A stretch of 64,000 nucleotides of DNA from an uncultured Oscillospiraceae bacterium (GCA_944387065.1 CALXDM010000001.1:306913-370912), one strand, 5' to 3'. Shown: positions 52,148 through 63,280, counted from the stretch's first letter. A program made the numbers and translations. The notes: generated from the sequence alone by a model not told the origin.

Positions 52148-52951
52148 ATGGCGCGGCTGGACGAGAAGCGGCTGTTCCTGCTGGATCTGGACGGGACCAT
52201 TTATCTGGACGACGTCCTCTTCCCCGGCGCCCCGCCCCTGCTGGAGCAGATCGGGGCCCAGGGGGGCGTGCCCGTCTTCCTGACCAACAACTCCTCCCGC
52301 TCCCCCCAGTCCTATGTGGACAAACTGGCCGGCATGGGCCTGTCCATCCCGCTCCAGCAGGTGCTCACCTCCACCCACGCCCTCATCGCCCACCTGAAGG
52401 CCCAGCCCTCCTACCGGCTGTGCTATGCCTTTGGAACCCAGAGCTTCCGGGCCCAGCTGGCCCAGGCCGGCATCCCCGTCACCCACCGCTTGGAGAAGGA
52501 CATCGACTGCCTGCTGGTGGGCTTTGACACCGAGCTGACCTTTGAGAAGCTGGAGCACGCGTGCATCCTGCTGGGCCGAGGGGTGGACTATCTGGCCACC
52601 AACCCCGACTGGGTGTGCCCCACCCGGTACGGCGCGGTGCCCGACTGCGGCAGCGTTTGTGAGATGCTCCACCGGGCCACCGGGCGCCGCCCCCAGGTGC
52701 TGGGCAAACCCCAGCCCGAACTGGCCCGGCTGGCCATGGCCCGCTTTGGCCGCTCCCCTCGGGAGACCTTGCTGGTGGGCGACCGGCTGTACACCGACAT
52801 CGCCTGCGGCATCAACGCCGGCGTCGACACCGTCCTGGTCCTGTCCGGGGAGGGGCGGGCCGACCAAGTGGGCCCCGGCACACCCGCCCCCACCTGGATC
52901 TTTGACGACGTGGGCGCCCTGGCCGCCGCCCTGGCCGCCGCCCGCCCCTAA
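52148..52951 (+). CDS. HAD-IIA family hydrolase (NagD / phosphoglycolate phosphatase-like)
   Basis: The protein is 267 aa. Motif I DLDGTIYLDD (D13, D15), motif II in FLTNNSSRS, a C2-type cap, motif III at GKPQPELARLA, and motif IV GDRLYTDIACGINAGVDTVLVLSGE. This order is that of the NagD/4-nitrophenyl-phosphatase group, which dephosphorylates sugar phosphates or pyridoxal phosphate. The actual substrate is unknown. GAGGAGG precedes ATG 52148, 36 bp after pheT. Confidence 0.92.
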   Translation: MARLDEKRLFLLDLDGTIYLDDVLFPGAPPLLEQIGAQGGVPVFLTNNSSRSPQSYVDKLAGMGLSIPLQQVLTSTHALIAHLKAQPSYRLCYAFGTQSFRAQLAQAGIPVTHRLEKDIDCLLVGFDTELTFEKLEHACILLGRGVDYLATNPDWVCPTRYGAVPDCGSVCEMLHRATGRRPQVLGKPQPELARLAMARFGRSPRETLLVGDRLYTDIACGINAGVDTVLVLSGEGRADQVGPGTPAPTWIFDDVGALAAALAAARP

Positions 52952-52995
52952 ACCACTCCTGAACCACACCGCCCTCATCCCAAGGAGATGACCCC

Positions 52996-53886
52996 ATGAT
53001 TCTGCTTGCCTGCTTCCTGCTGCTGTGCGCCCTGGCCGGGGCCATTGCCCTGCTGCCTTTGTCCCTGCCCCTGCTGGCCCTGGCCTGGGTGGGCCTGGCA
53101 GCCGCAGGGCTTCTGCTGGTGTGGACCCTTCTGCTGCGCGGGCGAGGGGGCCATCCCGCCTGGGCGGTGCTGGCCCGGTTCCACTACGCCCACCGGGGCC
53201 TGCACGACCGGGCCCGTGGCGTCCCGGAAAACTCTCTGGCCGCCTTCCGGGCGGCTGTGGAGCGGGGGTACGGCGCGGAGCTGGACGTGCGCCTGACCAA
53301 GGACGGCCGGCTGGCCGTACTCCACGACGACTCCCTGCTGCGCACCGCCGGGGCGGACGTGAAGCTCTCCCAGCTCACCGCCCGGGAGCTGGAGCGCTAC
53401 CGGCTGGAGGGCACCCAGGAGCACATCCCCCTGCTGGAGGAGGTGCTGCCCCTGTTCGAGGGCAAGGCCCCCCTCATCGTGGAGCTCAAGGCCGAGCGCA
53501 ACCCCGGTGCGCTGGCCCGGGCCGCCTGCGATATGCTGGACCGCTTCCAGGTGGACTACTGTGTGGAGTCCTTCCATCCCCTGGCGGTGCGCTGGCTGCG
53601 CAAGCACCGGCCCCAGGTCTGCCGGGGCCAGCTCAGCGAGGACTTCCTGCGCACCCGCACCGGCCTAGGCCGTGTGGCCGACTTTGTCATGACCCATCTG
53701 CTCACCGGCTTTCTCACCGTGCCCGACTTCATCGCCTACCGGCAGCCTCACCGCCGCCTGGCCCTGAAGCTGGCCCGCCGCCAATGGGGCGTGCGGGAGG
53801 TGAGCTGGACCATCCGCACCCCCCAGGCCCTGGCCGCCTGCGAGGCCGACGGCCGCCTGGTCATCTTCGAGGGCTTCCTGCCCTGA
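52996..53886 (+). CDS. Membrane-anchored glycerophosphodiester phosphodiesterase
   Basis: The protein is 296 aa. Two hydrophobic segments (residues 2-48) anchor it. The GDPD TIM barrel follows with AHRGLHDRARGVPENSLAAF and GYGAELDVRLTKDGRLAVLHDD, which hold the catalytic His, Glu and Asp residues, then PLIVELKAER. These enzymes cleave glycerophosphodiesters or membrane lipid head groups such as those of lipoteichoic acid. AAGGAG precedes ATG 52996. It is probably cotranscribed with the HAD gene. Confidence 0.92.
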   Translation: MILLACFLLLCALAGAIALLPLSLPLLALAWVGLAAAGLLLVWTLLLRGRGGHPAWAVLARFHYAHRGLHDRARGVPENSLAAFRAAVERGYGAELDVRLTKDGRLAVLHDDSLLRTAGADVKLSQLTARELERYRLEGTQEHIPLLEEVLPLFEGKAPLIVELKAERNPGALARAACDMLDRFQVDYCVESFHPLAVRWLRKHRPQVCRGQLSEDFLRTRTGLGRVADFVMTHLLTGFLTVPDFIAYRQPHRRLALKLARRQWGVREVSWTIRTPQALAACEADGRLVIFEGFLP

Positions 53887-53917
53887 CCCGATCCGCCCCC
53901 TCCAGGCGGGTCGGGTT
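53887..53917 (+). terminator. Hairpin overlapping the next promoter
   Basis: The arms ACCCGATCCGCC and GGCGGGTCGGGT pair with one mismatch, then TTT. The T-run is shared with the -35 box of the promoter at 53917-53945. Confidence 0.6.
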
Positions 53918-53945
53918 TGACTATGGGGCGAAAGTATAGTATAAT
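53917..53945 (+). promoter_or_regulatory. Promoter of the methyltransferase-ecf-truA cluster
   Basis: TTGACT (53917-53922) and TATAAT (53940-53945) are spaced by 17 bp; this is the nearest to consensus after rpsU. Confidence 0.87.
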
Positions 53946-53983
53946 ACCCCGCATTATAGCAAGCGGGAAGGGAGGGCCGGCCC

Positions 53984-54847
53984 ATGTGGATCGCCGATCA
54001 ATGGCGGCAGTATGAACTGCTGGACTGCTCCGGGGGGGAGAAACTGGAGCGGTGGGATCGGTACACCCTGGTCCGGCCCGATCCCCAGGCCATCTGGGCC
54101 ACCCCCCGCTCCCACCCGGGCTGGGCCCGGCCCGACGCCCGCTACACCCGCTCCCGCAGCGGGGGCGGGGCCTGGAGCAGCCACGGTATCCCCCAGCGTT
54201 GGCAGGTGCGCTACCGGGAACTGACCTTCCAGGTGGGGCTGATGAACTTCAAGCACACCGGTCTGTTCCCAGAACAGGCCGTCAACTGGGACTTTGCCCG
54301 GGATCAGATCCAGGCCGCCGGCCGGCCGGTTCGGGTGCTCAACCTGTTTGCCTACACCGGCGGGGCCACCCTGGCCTGCGCCGCTGCGGGGGCCAGCGTG
54401 TGCCACGTGGACGCGGCCCGGGGCATGGTGCAGTGGGCCCGGGACAACGCTAAGCTCTCAGGGCTGGAGGGGCATCCCATCCGCTGGATCGTGGACGACT
54501 GCGCCAAGTTTGTGGAGCGGGAGATCCGCCGGGGCCGGCGGTATGACGCCGTCATCCTGGACCCTCCCTCCTACGGCCGGGGCCCCTCGGGGGAGGTGTG
54601 GAAGCTGGAGGACAGCCTCTACCCCTTCCTGGAACTGGTCTGCCAGGTGCTCAGCGACCAGCCCCTGTTCGTCCTGCTCAACTCCTACACCGCGGGGCTG
54701 GCCCCCTCGGTGCTGACCTACCTGCTGCAAACGGTCATCGGTGGCAGGTTCGGCGGGCGCGCGGAGTCCGACGAGCTGGGCCTGCCCGTCACCCAGACCG
54801 GCCTGGCCCTGCCCTGCGGGGCGGCGGGACGGTGGACGCCCCATTGA
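53984..54847 (+). CDS. SAM-dependent methyltransferase, RlmI/RlmK-like catalytic domain
   Basis: The protein is 287 aa. Motif I VLNLFAYTGGATLACAAAGA, then HVDAARGMVQWARDNAKLSGLEG, WIVDDCAKFV, and motif IV VILDPPSYGRG. This order is that of class I rRNA (cytosine-5 or guanine-N2) methyltransferases of the RlmI/RlmK type. The N-terminal PUA domain of RlmI is missing; an aromatic, arginine-rich region (residues 30-80) takes its place. RNA is the likely target. ATG 53984 follows AAGGGAGG. Confidence 0.85.
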   Translation: MWIADQWRQYELLDCSGGEKLERWDRYTLVRPDPQAIWATPRSHPGWARPDARYTRSRSGGGAWSSHGIPQRWQVRYRELTFQVGLMNFKHTGLFPEQAVNWDFARDQIQAAGRPVRVLNLFAYTGGATLACAAAGASVCHVDAARGMVQWARDNAKLSGLEGHPIRWIVDDCAKFVEREIRRGRRYDAVILDPPSYGRGPSGEVWKLEDSLYPFLELVCQVLSDQPLFVLLNSYTAGLAPSVLTYLLQTVIGGRFGGRAESDELGLPVTQTGLALPCGAAGRWTPH

Positions 54848-54888
54848 CCGCCCGCCCCATCTCATCCCATTGGAGTGGTGGTACCCTC

Positions 54889-55734
54889 ATGAATCAGCCC
54901 ATCCTACAAACCCAACAGCTGGTCTTCCGCTACACCACTGAAGAGGGCGTGGCCCCCACGGTGCTGGACGGCATTGACCTTACCATCCAGCCCGGTTCCT
55001 TCGTTGCCGTGCTGGGTCACAACGGCTCGGGCAAATCCACCCTGGCCAAGCACTTTAACGCCATCCTGCTGCCCACCGGGGGCAAGGTGTACGTATCCGG
55101 GTTGGACACGGCGGATGAAGCCCGCCTGCTGGACATCCGCTGTCAGGTGGGCATGGTCTTCCAAAATCCCGACAACCAGATCGTGGCCAGCGTGGTGGAG
55201 GAGGACGTGGCCTTCGCCCCGGAGAACCTGGGCCTGCCCTCCCCTCAGATCCGCCAGCGGGTGGACGCGGCCCTGCGCACCGTGGGCATGGAGTCCTATG
55301 CCCGGCATGCCCCCCATCTGCTCTCCGGGGGGCAGAAACAGCGGGTGGCCATCGCCGGTGTGCTGGCCATGGAACCGGCCTGCGTGGTGCTGGACGAGGC
55401 CACCGCCATGCTCGATCCAGTGGGCCGGCGGGAGGTGCTGTCCACCGTCCGGGCCCTCAACCGGGAGAAGGGGATCACCGTGCTGCTCATCACCCACCAC
55501 ATGGACGAGGCCGCCCAGGCCGACCGCCTGATCGTCATGCACGACGGGCGGGTGGTCCGAGACGGCCCCCCCGCCCAGGTTTTTCAAGACGTGGAGGGCC
55601 TGCGGGCGCTGGGGCTGGAGGTGCCCGAGCCGGTGGCCCTGATGTACGCGCTGCGCCAGCGCGGCCTGGACCTGCCCTTGGACGCCCTGGACGCGGACAG
55701 CTGCGCCGCCGCCCTGGGAAAACTTCTGAGCTGA
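54889..55734 (+). CDS. ecfA1: ECF transporter ATPase EcfA1
   Basis: EcfA1 is 281 aa. Walker A GHNGSGKST (about 43-51), Q-loop MVFQNPDNQIVASVVEEDVAFAPENLG (typical of ECF ATPases), signature LSGGQKQR, Walker B VVLDEATAMLD and H-loop ITHH are present. With EcfA2 and EcfT it forms the shared energising module used by several vitamin S components; no S component is encoded nearby. The RBS is weak. It follows the methyltransferase gene by 41 bp. Confidence 0.95.
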   Translation: MNQPILQTQQLVFRYTTEEGVAPTVLDGIDLTIQPGSFVAVLGHNGSGKSTLAKHFNAILLPTGGKVYVSGLDTADEARLLDIRCQVGMVFQNPDNQIVASVVEEDVAFAPENLGLPSPQIRQRVDAALRTVGMESYARHAPHLLSGGQKQRVAIAGVLAMEPACVVLDEATAMLDPVGRREVLSTVRALNREKGITVLLITHHMDEAAQADRLIVMHDGRVVRDGPPAQVFQDVEGLRALGLEVPEPVALMYALRQRGLDLPLDALDADSCAAALGKLLS

Positions 55735-55750
55735 AAGGGAGCCTGCGCCT

Positions 55751-56626
55751 ATGCCCCCCATCCTCGAGACGCGACAACTGCATCATCTGTACAGCGCCGG
55801 CACCCCCTTTGCCCACGCCGCCCTGCGTGGGGTGGACTTTGCCGCCCAGGCGGGGGAATACCTAGCCATCATCGGCCGCACCGGCTCGGGCAAGTCCACC
55901 CTGATCCAGCACCTCAACGGACTGTTAAAACCCACCTCCGGCCAGGTCCTCTTTGACGGGGAGGACATCTGGGAGAGCAAGCAGCGCACCCGGGCCGTCC
56001 GCTTCCAGGTGGGCCTGGTGTTCCAGTATCCGGAGTACCAGCTGTTTGAAGAGACGGTCTACCGGGACATCGCCTTCGGCCCCAAGAACATGGGGCTTGA
56101 CGAGGGGGAGGTGGACCGCCGGGTGCGCCAGGCCGCCCGGTTCGTGGGGCTGGACGAGCCGGTGCTGGACAAGTCCCCCTTCGACCTGTCCGGAGGGCAG
56201 AAGCGCCGGGTAGCCATCGCCGGCGTCATCGCCATGGAGCCCCAGGTGCTCATCCTGGACGAACCCACCGCCGGGCTGGATCCCGCCGGCTCGGCCCAGA
56301 TCCTGGACAACATCCGCACCTACCACCGGGAGAAGGGGGCCACCGTCATCCTGGTCTCCCACTCCATGGAGGAGGTGGCCCGGGAGGCCGGCCGCCTGGT
56401 GGTCATCTCCCAGGGGTGCATCCCCTTCTCCGGCCCCCCCGCTCAGGTGTTCGCCCGGGGGGAACAACTGGAGGCGCTGGGGCTTGGCGTGCCGGCCATG
56501 ACCCGGGTGTTCGCCCGGCTGCGGGCCATGGGGCTGGACGTACCTGCGGGGGTATATACCGTAGCGCAGGCCCGGGACGCGGTGCTGGCCGTCCTGGCCA
56601 GGAAGGAGGGGTCGCCATGGCCCTGA
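55751..56626 (+). CDS. ecfA2: ECF transporter ATPase EcfA2
   Basis: EcfA2 is 291 aa. Walker A GRTGSGKST, Q-loop LVFQYPEYQLFEETVYRDIAFGPKNMG, signature LSGGQKRR, Walker B LILDEPTAGLD, H-loop VSHS. It pairs with EcfA1 as the A1A2 heterodimer. AAAGGGAG precedes ATG 55751. Its stop overlaps the ecfT start by 10 bp. Confidence 0.95.
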   Translation: MPPILETRQLHHLYSAGTPFAHAALRGVDFAAQAGEYLAIIGRTGSGKSTLIQHLNGLLKPTSGQVLFDGEDIWESKQRTRAVRFQVGLVFQYPEYQLFEETVYRDIAFGPKNMGLDEGEVDRRVRQAARFVGLDEPVLDKSPFDLSGGQKRRVAIAGVIAMEPQVLILDEPTAGLDPAGSAQILDNIRTYHREKGATVILVSHSMEEVAREAGRLVVISQGCIPFSGPPAQVFARGEQLEALGLGVPAMTRVFARLRAMGLDVPAGVYTVAQARDAVLAVLARKEGSPWP

Positions 56627-57423
56627 AGGACATCACCTTGGGCCAGTTCTTCCCGGGCAGCTCCCCCATCCACCGCCTGGACCCCCGGGCCAAGCTCATC
56701 GGCCTGGTGCTATACATCGTGGCCCTATTCCTGGCCGGCCGGTGGGTGAGCTACCTGGTGGTCTTTCTGGCCCTGGCCCTGGTGGTGGCCCTGTCCACAG
56801 TGCGCCTCCGGGCCCTGGTGCGGGGGATGAAGCCGGTGCTGTTCCTGCTGGCCTTCACCGCCGTGCTCAACCTGTTCTACACCCCGGGCCGCCCCCTGGT
56901 CTCCTTCTGGATCTTCACCATCACCGACGAGGGGGTCGTCCGGTCCATCCTCATGGTGGCCCGCATCCTGATGCTCATCTCCTGCACCTTCCTGCTGACC
57001 TACACCACCTCTCCCCTGGCCCTCACCGACGGGCTGGAGTCTCTGCTCTCCCCCCTCAAGCGGGTGCGCCTGCCGGTGCATGAGCTGTCCATGATCATGT
57101 CCATCGCCCTGCGCTTTGTCCCCACCCTCATCGAGGAGACGGACAAGATCATGTCGGCCCAGCGGGCCCGGGGGGCCGACTTTGACTCCGGCGGCCTGGT
57201 GCGCAAGGCCAAGGCCCTCATTCCCCTGCTGGTGCCCCTGTTCATCTCCGCCTTCCGCCGGGCCGACGAGCTGGCCACCGCCATGGAGTGCCGCTGCTAC
57301 CACGGCGGGGAGGGACGCACCCGGCTGCATCAGCTCCGTTTCGGCCCGGGGGACGGGCTGTTCATGGCCGCCGCCCTATCCCTTGCCGTGGGGGTGGGCG
57401 TGCTGGCCCACTTTGGCTGGTGA
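56617..57423 (+). CDS. ecfT: ECF transporter transmembrane protein EcfT
   Basis: EcfT is 268 aa with five or six membrane segments. It begins MALKDITLGQFFPGSSPIHRLDPRAKL, as usual for the group II family, and the coupling helices contain SAQRARGADFDSGG and RRADELATAMECRCYHGG. It links the ATPases to interchangeable S components for vitamins and metals. AAGGAGG precedes ATG 56617 inside the end of ecfA2. truA follows after 12 bp; ecfA1-ecfA2-ecfT-truA is a standard Firmicutes order. Confidence 0.96.
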   Translation: MALKDITLGQFFPGSSPIHRLDPRAKLIGLVLYIVALFLAGRWVSYLVVFLALALVVALSTVRLRALVRGMKPVLFLLAFTAVLNLFYTPGRPLVSFWIFTITDEGVVRSILMVARILMLISCTFLLTYTTSPLALTDGLESLLSPLKRVRLPVHELSMIMSIALRFVPTLIEETDKIMSAQRARGADFDSGGLVRKAKALIPLLVPLFISAFRRADELATAMECRCYHGGEGRTRLHQLRFGPGDGLFMAAALSLAVGVGVLAHFGW

Positions 57424-57435
57424 GGTGGGTGTGAG

Positions 57436-58191
57436 ATGGAACAGCGCAACATCGCCCTGCGCCTGAGCTACACGGGCACCGCCTATCACGGCTGGCAGGT
57501 GCAGAAAAATGCCCGCTCAGTGGCCGAGACTCTGGAGCAGGCCCTGGCCACGGTGGTGGGCCACCCGGTGAAGCTCACCGGGGCGGGCCGCACCGATGCG
57601 GGGGTGCACGCCCGGGTGTATGTGGCCAACTTCCGCACCAGCTCCGGCATCCCCGTGGACCGGCTGCCCCTGGCGGTGAACACCCGCCTGCCCGACGACA
57701 TCGTGGTGTCCCGGGCCACAGTGGTGCCCGACGGGTTCAACGCCATCGGCTCCTGCCTGCGCAAGGAGTACACCTACCGCATCTACAACTCCCGCATTCG
57801 AGACCCTTTTTATGTCAACCGGGTCTGGTTCTATCCCCGGCCCCTGGATGAGGAGGTTCTGGCGGCCGCCGCCGCCCAGTTCGTGGGCACCCACGACTTT
57901 GCCGCCGTGCGCTCGGTGGGCACTGAGACCCGGAGCACGGTGCGCACCGTATACTATTTTGAGGTGGAGCGCCGGGAGCGGGTCATCGACCTTCGAGTGT
58001 GCGCCGACGGATTTCTCTACAACATGGTCCGGGCCATGGTGGGCACCTGCGTCTACGCCGCCCAGGGCAAGCTGGAGCCGGCAGACATCCCGGGCATCCT
58101 CTCCGCCCGCAACCGCACCCTGGCCGGCCCCACCGCCCCGCCGGATGGGCTATATATGACCAACCTATGGTACAAGGAAGATGTATTGTAA
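57436..58191 (+). CDS. truA: tRNA pseudouridine(38-40) synthase
   Basis: TruA is 251 aa and modifies positions 38-40 of the anticodon arm. The catalytic aspartate is D54 in GAGRTDAGVHA. YTGTAYHGWQVQ and FLYNMVRAMVGTCVYAAQGKL are family blocks. GAGGTGGGTGTGAG precedes ATG 57436. The last codons (CTA TAT ... CTA ... GAA GAT GTA TTG) are AT-rich and differ from the CTG/GTG/GAG/GAC usage of the gene body. This end is repeated downstream (58286-58340), which suggests the tail was acquired or duplicated by an insertion event. Confidence 0.96.
   Translation: MEQRNIALRLSYTGTAYHGWQVQKNARSVAETLEQALATVVGHPVKLTGAGRTDAGVHARVYVANFRTSSGIPVDRLPLAVNTRLPDDIVVSRATVVPDGFNAIGSCLRKEYTYRIYNSRIRDPFYVNRVWFYPRPLDEEVLAAAAAQFVGTHDFAAVRSVGTETRSTVRTVYYFEVERRERVIDLRVCADGFLYNMVRAMVGTCVYAAQGKLEPADIPGILSARNRTLAGPTAPPDGLYMTNLWYKEDVL
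58137..58191. repeat. Direct repeat copy A: native 3' end of truA
   Basis: These 55 bp, ending exactly at the truA stop codon, recur at 58286-58340 (offset 149 bp) with two differences. Confidence 0.95.
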
Positions 58192-58285
58192 GCTCAGACG
58201 GCGGGGCGGTAGGCCTGCCCCTGGCAGGCCCGCCGCGCAGCGGCGGAGCCAGGGCGGAATTCACTTCCGCCCGGCGATTTGCAAT
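58192..58285. repeat. Hairpin-rich spacer between truA 3'-end repeats (palindromic element)
   Basis: The 94-bp spacer contains three hairpins: GGCCTGCC/GGCAGGCC (around 58213-58231), CCGCCGC/GCGGCGG (around 58231-58247) and GGGCGGAA/TTCCGCCC (around 58253-58273, loop TTCAC). The last is nearly the same as one in the spacer at 3052-3185. No coding frame with a start and RBS is seen. Confidence 0.8.
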
Positions 58286-58340
58286 CCCGCCGGATGGGTT
58301 ATATATGACCAACTTATGGTACAAGGAAGATGTATTGTAA
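58286..58340. repeat. Direct repeat copy B: duplicated truA 3' end
   Basis: It is identical to 58137-58191 except for two C-to-T changes, each turning CTA into TTA (both leucine). It keeps the frame and stop of the truA tail but has no start codon context. Confidence 0.95.
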
Positions 58341-58387
58341 ACCCTGACGCCCCCCTTGTGGGCCACCCCCCAGGAAAGGAAGCCTCC

Positions 58388-59581
58388 ATGGATCAACAGA
58401 GCCTGCGACAATCCAACCCATCCAACGGGAAGCTTCCAAGCAAGCGCCCCCGGTTCCTGCTGCGTCTGGCCCTGTTTCTGCTCAGCGCCGCACTGGTGAT
58501 CGGGGCGGTGGCCGTGGTGGTGTTCCGGGACCGGCTGAACCTGGACAGCATCAAGCGCTGGATCCACTACCGCACCCTGTCCATCAGCGACAGCGGTCGG
58601 GCCGAGTCCTTTCCCTATGACGGCGCACCGGACGACACCTTTACCGTCCTGGACGGGGACCTGCTGGTCTGCTCCCCCAACACCATCTCTCTATACTCCA
58701 GCAGCGGAACCCGATATGTCAACCAGGCCGTGCAGATGCAGAACCCGGTGGTGGACTCCAACGGCGCTTTGGCCGTGGTGTACGACGCGGGGGGCAGCAC
58801 CCTCTACGTGCTGGGCCAGCGGGAGCTGATCTGGCAGGGATCGGACTTTGACTCCATCCTGTCCGCCCGGCTCAATCGGGACGGCTACCTCACCGTGGTC
58901 ACCCAGTCCAGCGGGTACCGGGGGGTGGTCACCGTCTACGACTCCACCTACGCGCCCCTGATGAGCGTCAATGTCTCCTCTGCCTTCGTGCTGGACGCCG
59001 CTTTGTCCGACGACGGGCGTACCCTGGCCATCCTCACCATGGGCCAGCAGAACGGCGTGGTCCAGTCCACCCTGTCCCTGTACAGCCTGAATACCGGCGA
59101 CAGCGGACAGTTTACCCCCGACGTCACCACCTCCCTGGGCGCGGTGGTTTCGTTGGACGCCAAACACACCCAGGATCAGGTGTGGATGGTTACCGACCAG
59201 GGGCTGACCATCGCCGATCACGAGGGGCAGACGGTCACCGCCGACTGGTCCAGCCTGTACCTGAAGCGCTACACTCTGGATGGGGACGGCTTTGCCGCGG
59301 CGCTGCTGGGCCGGTACCGGGCGGGCAGCCAGGCCCAGCTCTGGGTGACGGATGAGCAGGGCCAGACCCGCACCTTGGAGATCGACCAGCAGGTGCTCTC
59401 CCTGTCCGCCGCCGGCCGGTATATCGCGGTGCTCACCGGGGACCGGCTGGACCTCTACACCGACACCCTGGAGCTCTATGCCTCCCTGGAGGGCACCCAG
59501 GGGGCTCGGAGCGCCCTGGCGCTGGAGGATGGATCGGCCATCCTGATCTCCGATGACACCGTCAGCTTCTATATCCCCTGA
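58388..59581 (+). CDS. DUF5711-type membrane-anchored beta-propeller-like protein
   Basis: The protein is 397 aa from ATG 58388 (GGAAAGGAAG upstream); longer frames run into the repeat. A short basic cytoplasmic tail is followed by one membrane segment (about 22-46) and a large extracellular part of repeated beta strands with WD-like spacing (VVYDAGGSTLYVLGQRELIWQG, LSDDGRTLAILTMGQQ, YIAVLTGDRLDLYT). This matches DUF5711 proteins of gut Clostridia, whose function is unknown. It is followed by a CvpA-family gene 41 bp later. Confidence 0.82.
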   Translation: MDQQSLRQSNPSNGKLPSKRPRFLLRLALFLLSAALVIGAVAVVVFRDRLNLDSIKRWIHYRTLSISDSGRAESFPYDGAPDDTFTVLDGDLLVCSPNTISLYSSSGTRYVNQAVQMQNPVVDSNGALAVVYDAGGSTLYVLGQRELIWQGSDFDSILSARLNRDGYLTVVTQSSGYRGVVTVYDSTYAPLMSVNVSSAFVLDAALSDDGRTLAILTMGQQNGVVQSTLSLYSLNTGDSGQFTPDVTTSLGAVVSLDAKHTQDQVWMVTDQGLTIADHEGQTVTADWSSLYLKRYTLDGDGFAAALLGRYRAGSQAQLWVTDEQGQTRTLEIDQQVLSLSAAGRYIAVLTGDRLDLYTDTLELYASLEGTQGARSALALEDGSAILISDDTVSFYIP

Positions 59582-59622
59582 CCTGTATCCAGCCCTCGAC
59601 TTTTTTTCGGAGGTGGGCCGCC

Positions 59623-60336
59623 ATGCCGCTGTATCTGTTGGATATCCTCATCCTGATCCTGCTGGCCTTCTTCGCCTGGCGGGGCGCAAAAAAGGGCCTG
59701 ATCCTTTCCCTGTGCGGCCTGGCGGGGCTGGTGGTGGCCTTTCTGGGCGCCCGACTGATCTCGTCGGCCTTTTACATTCCCGCTTCCAATCTTCTGGAGC
59801 CTGGCATCTACCAGATGGTGATGGGCGCCCAGCCCGAGGGGGAGCAGGCCGATCCCGCTCCCTCCGGCCAGGAGGAAGGGGTGGCGCAGCCCCAGCCCTC
59901 TTACAGCCTGGAGCAGCTGCTGGACTCCATCCGGGAGGCGGGGGTGTTCGCCGGCCTGTCCGATTTCCTGGAGCAGGCTGCGGCCGACGGGGAGATCCAA
60001 CCCGACCAGGCCCAGACCCCGGCCCAAGCCTTGGCCGGCTATATCGCCCGGCTGCTTGCTCGGGCAGGGCTGTTCGTCCTGTCCTTCCTGCTCATTCTGC
60101 TGATCTGGTTCCTGGTCAGCCGGATGCTGGACCTGGCCTTCCACCTGCCCATCCTGTCCGCGCTGAACTGGACGGGAGGGCTGGTCCTGGGCCTGCTCAA
60201 GGCCGCCGTGGTGGTGGTCGTGCTGGTCTGGCTGGGCCAGCTGGCCGGTTGGGTCCCCGCCCAGCCAGACAGCCCCGTGACGTCCCTGTTCACCCTGCGC
60301 GGCCTGGGCCGGCTGTTGAATGGGCTGCTGCTGTGA
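59623..60336 (+). CDS. CvpA family membrane protein
   Basis: The protein is 237 aa. Hydrophobic segments lie near residues 3-18, 24-46, 145-165 and 185-208. The start LLDILILILLAFFAWRGAKKGLILSLCGLAGLVVAFLGARLIS is characteristic of CvpA/colicin V production proteins. An acidic, glutamine-rich loop (65-130) separates the two hydrophobic halves and is longer than usual. The function is unclear in the family. GGAGGTGGG precedes ATG 59623. Confidence 0.85.
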   Translation: MPLYLLDILILILLAFFAWRGAKKGLILSLCGLAGLVVAFLGARLISSAFYIPASNLLEPGIYQMVMGAQPEGEQADPAPSGQEEGVAQPQPSYSLEQLLDSIREAGVFAGLSDFLEQAAADGEIQPDQAQTPAQALAGYIARLLARAGLFVLSFLLILLIWFLVSRMLDLAFHLPILSALNWTGGLVLGLLKAAVVVVVLVWLGQLAGWVPAQPDSPVTSLFTLRGLGRLLNGLLL

Positions 60337-60454
60337 TCCCACCGGGAAAATTCTTTTTTCTTCGGAAACAAATCCCACGCTAAAATTCATAACCCGTTCA
60401 TATTTATCTGGTATGGTATGTCTCAAATGACATCTCTCTGAAAGGAGCGCAACC

Positions 60455-63037
<2,583 letters not shown>

Positions 63038-63074
63038 CTCCAGCCCATCGGGTGAGCTGAGAACAGCTGTTTTG

Positions 63075-63108
63075 CAAGGCCCATGCGGCGCGCGCCGCAT
63101 GGGCCTTG
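63075..63108 (+). terminator. Terminator of the clp gene
   Basis: A perfect 15-bp stem CAAGGCCCATGCGGC/GCCGCATGGGCCTTG with a GCGC loop is followed by TCCCTTTCCC. Confidence 0.75.
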
Positions 63109-63251
63109 TCCCTTTCCCGGCCTCCCTGCAGGAAGGGGGCGATTTTTTGTCCCGGCGGCTGCAAACACCCCCGTCCGGTGCTATGCTGCCCCAAACAGCC
63201 CCCTGTTTTCCCCGCCTCAGGGCAGGCCGGCAGCCATTCGCCATTTTTGTC

Positions 63252-63280
63252 TTGTCAAACAGCATGAAATTGTGTAGAAT
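63252..63280 (+). promoter_or_regulatory. Promoter of hppA
   Basis: TTGTCA (63252-63257) and TAGAAT (63275-63280) are spaced by 17 bp, 55 bp before the start codon. Confidence 0.75.

Noticed and set aside
49424..52978. A 1184-codon minus-strand open frame antisense to pheT and the HAD gene
   Set aside because: Same reason: low-complexity Gly/His/Gln-rich translation opposite well-conserved genes.
57999..58340. A 113-codon ORF that ends in the duplicated truA tail
   Set aside because: Its upstream part is an out-of-frame reading of truA and of the spacer. Only the last 18 codons resemble a protein, because they are the copied gene end.
58181..58387. Extension of the DUF5711 gene upstream to 58181
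   Set aside because: The extension would translate through the truA end, hairpin spacer and repeat. ATG 58388 has a good RBS and starts a normal cytoplasmic tail plus membrane anchor.
60361..60454. CtsR operator or clear promoter before the clp gene
   Set aside because: Only a short ATGTC-N6-GACAT inverted repeat (60418-60433) and a TATGGT without a matching -35 are present; the CtsR heptamer repeat is not.
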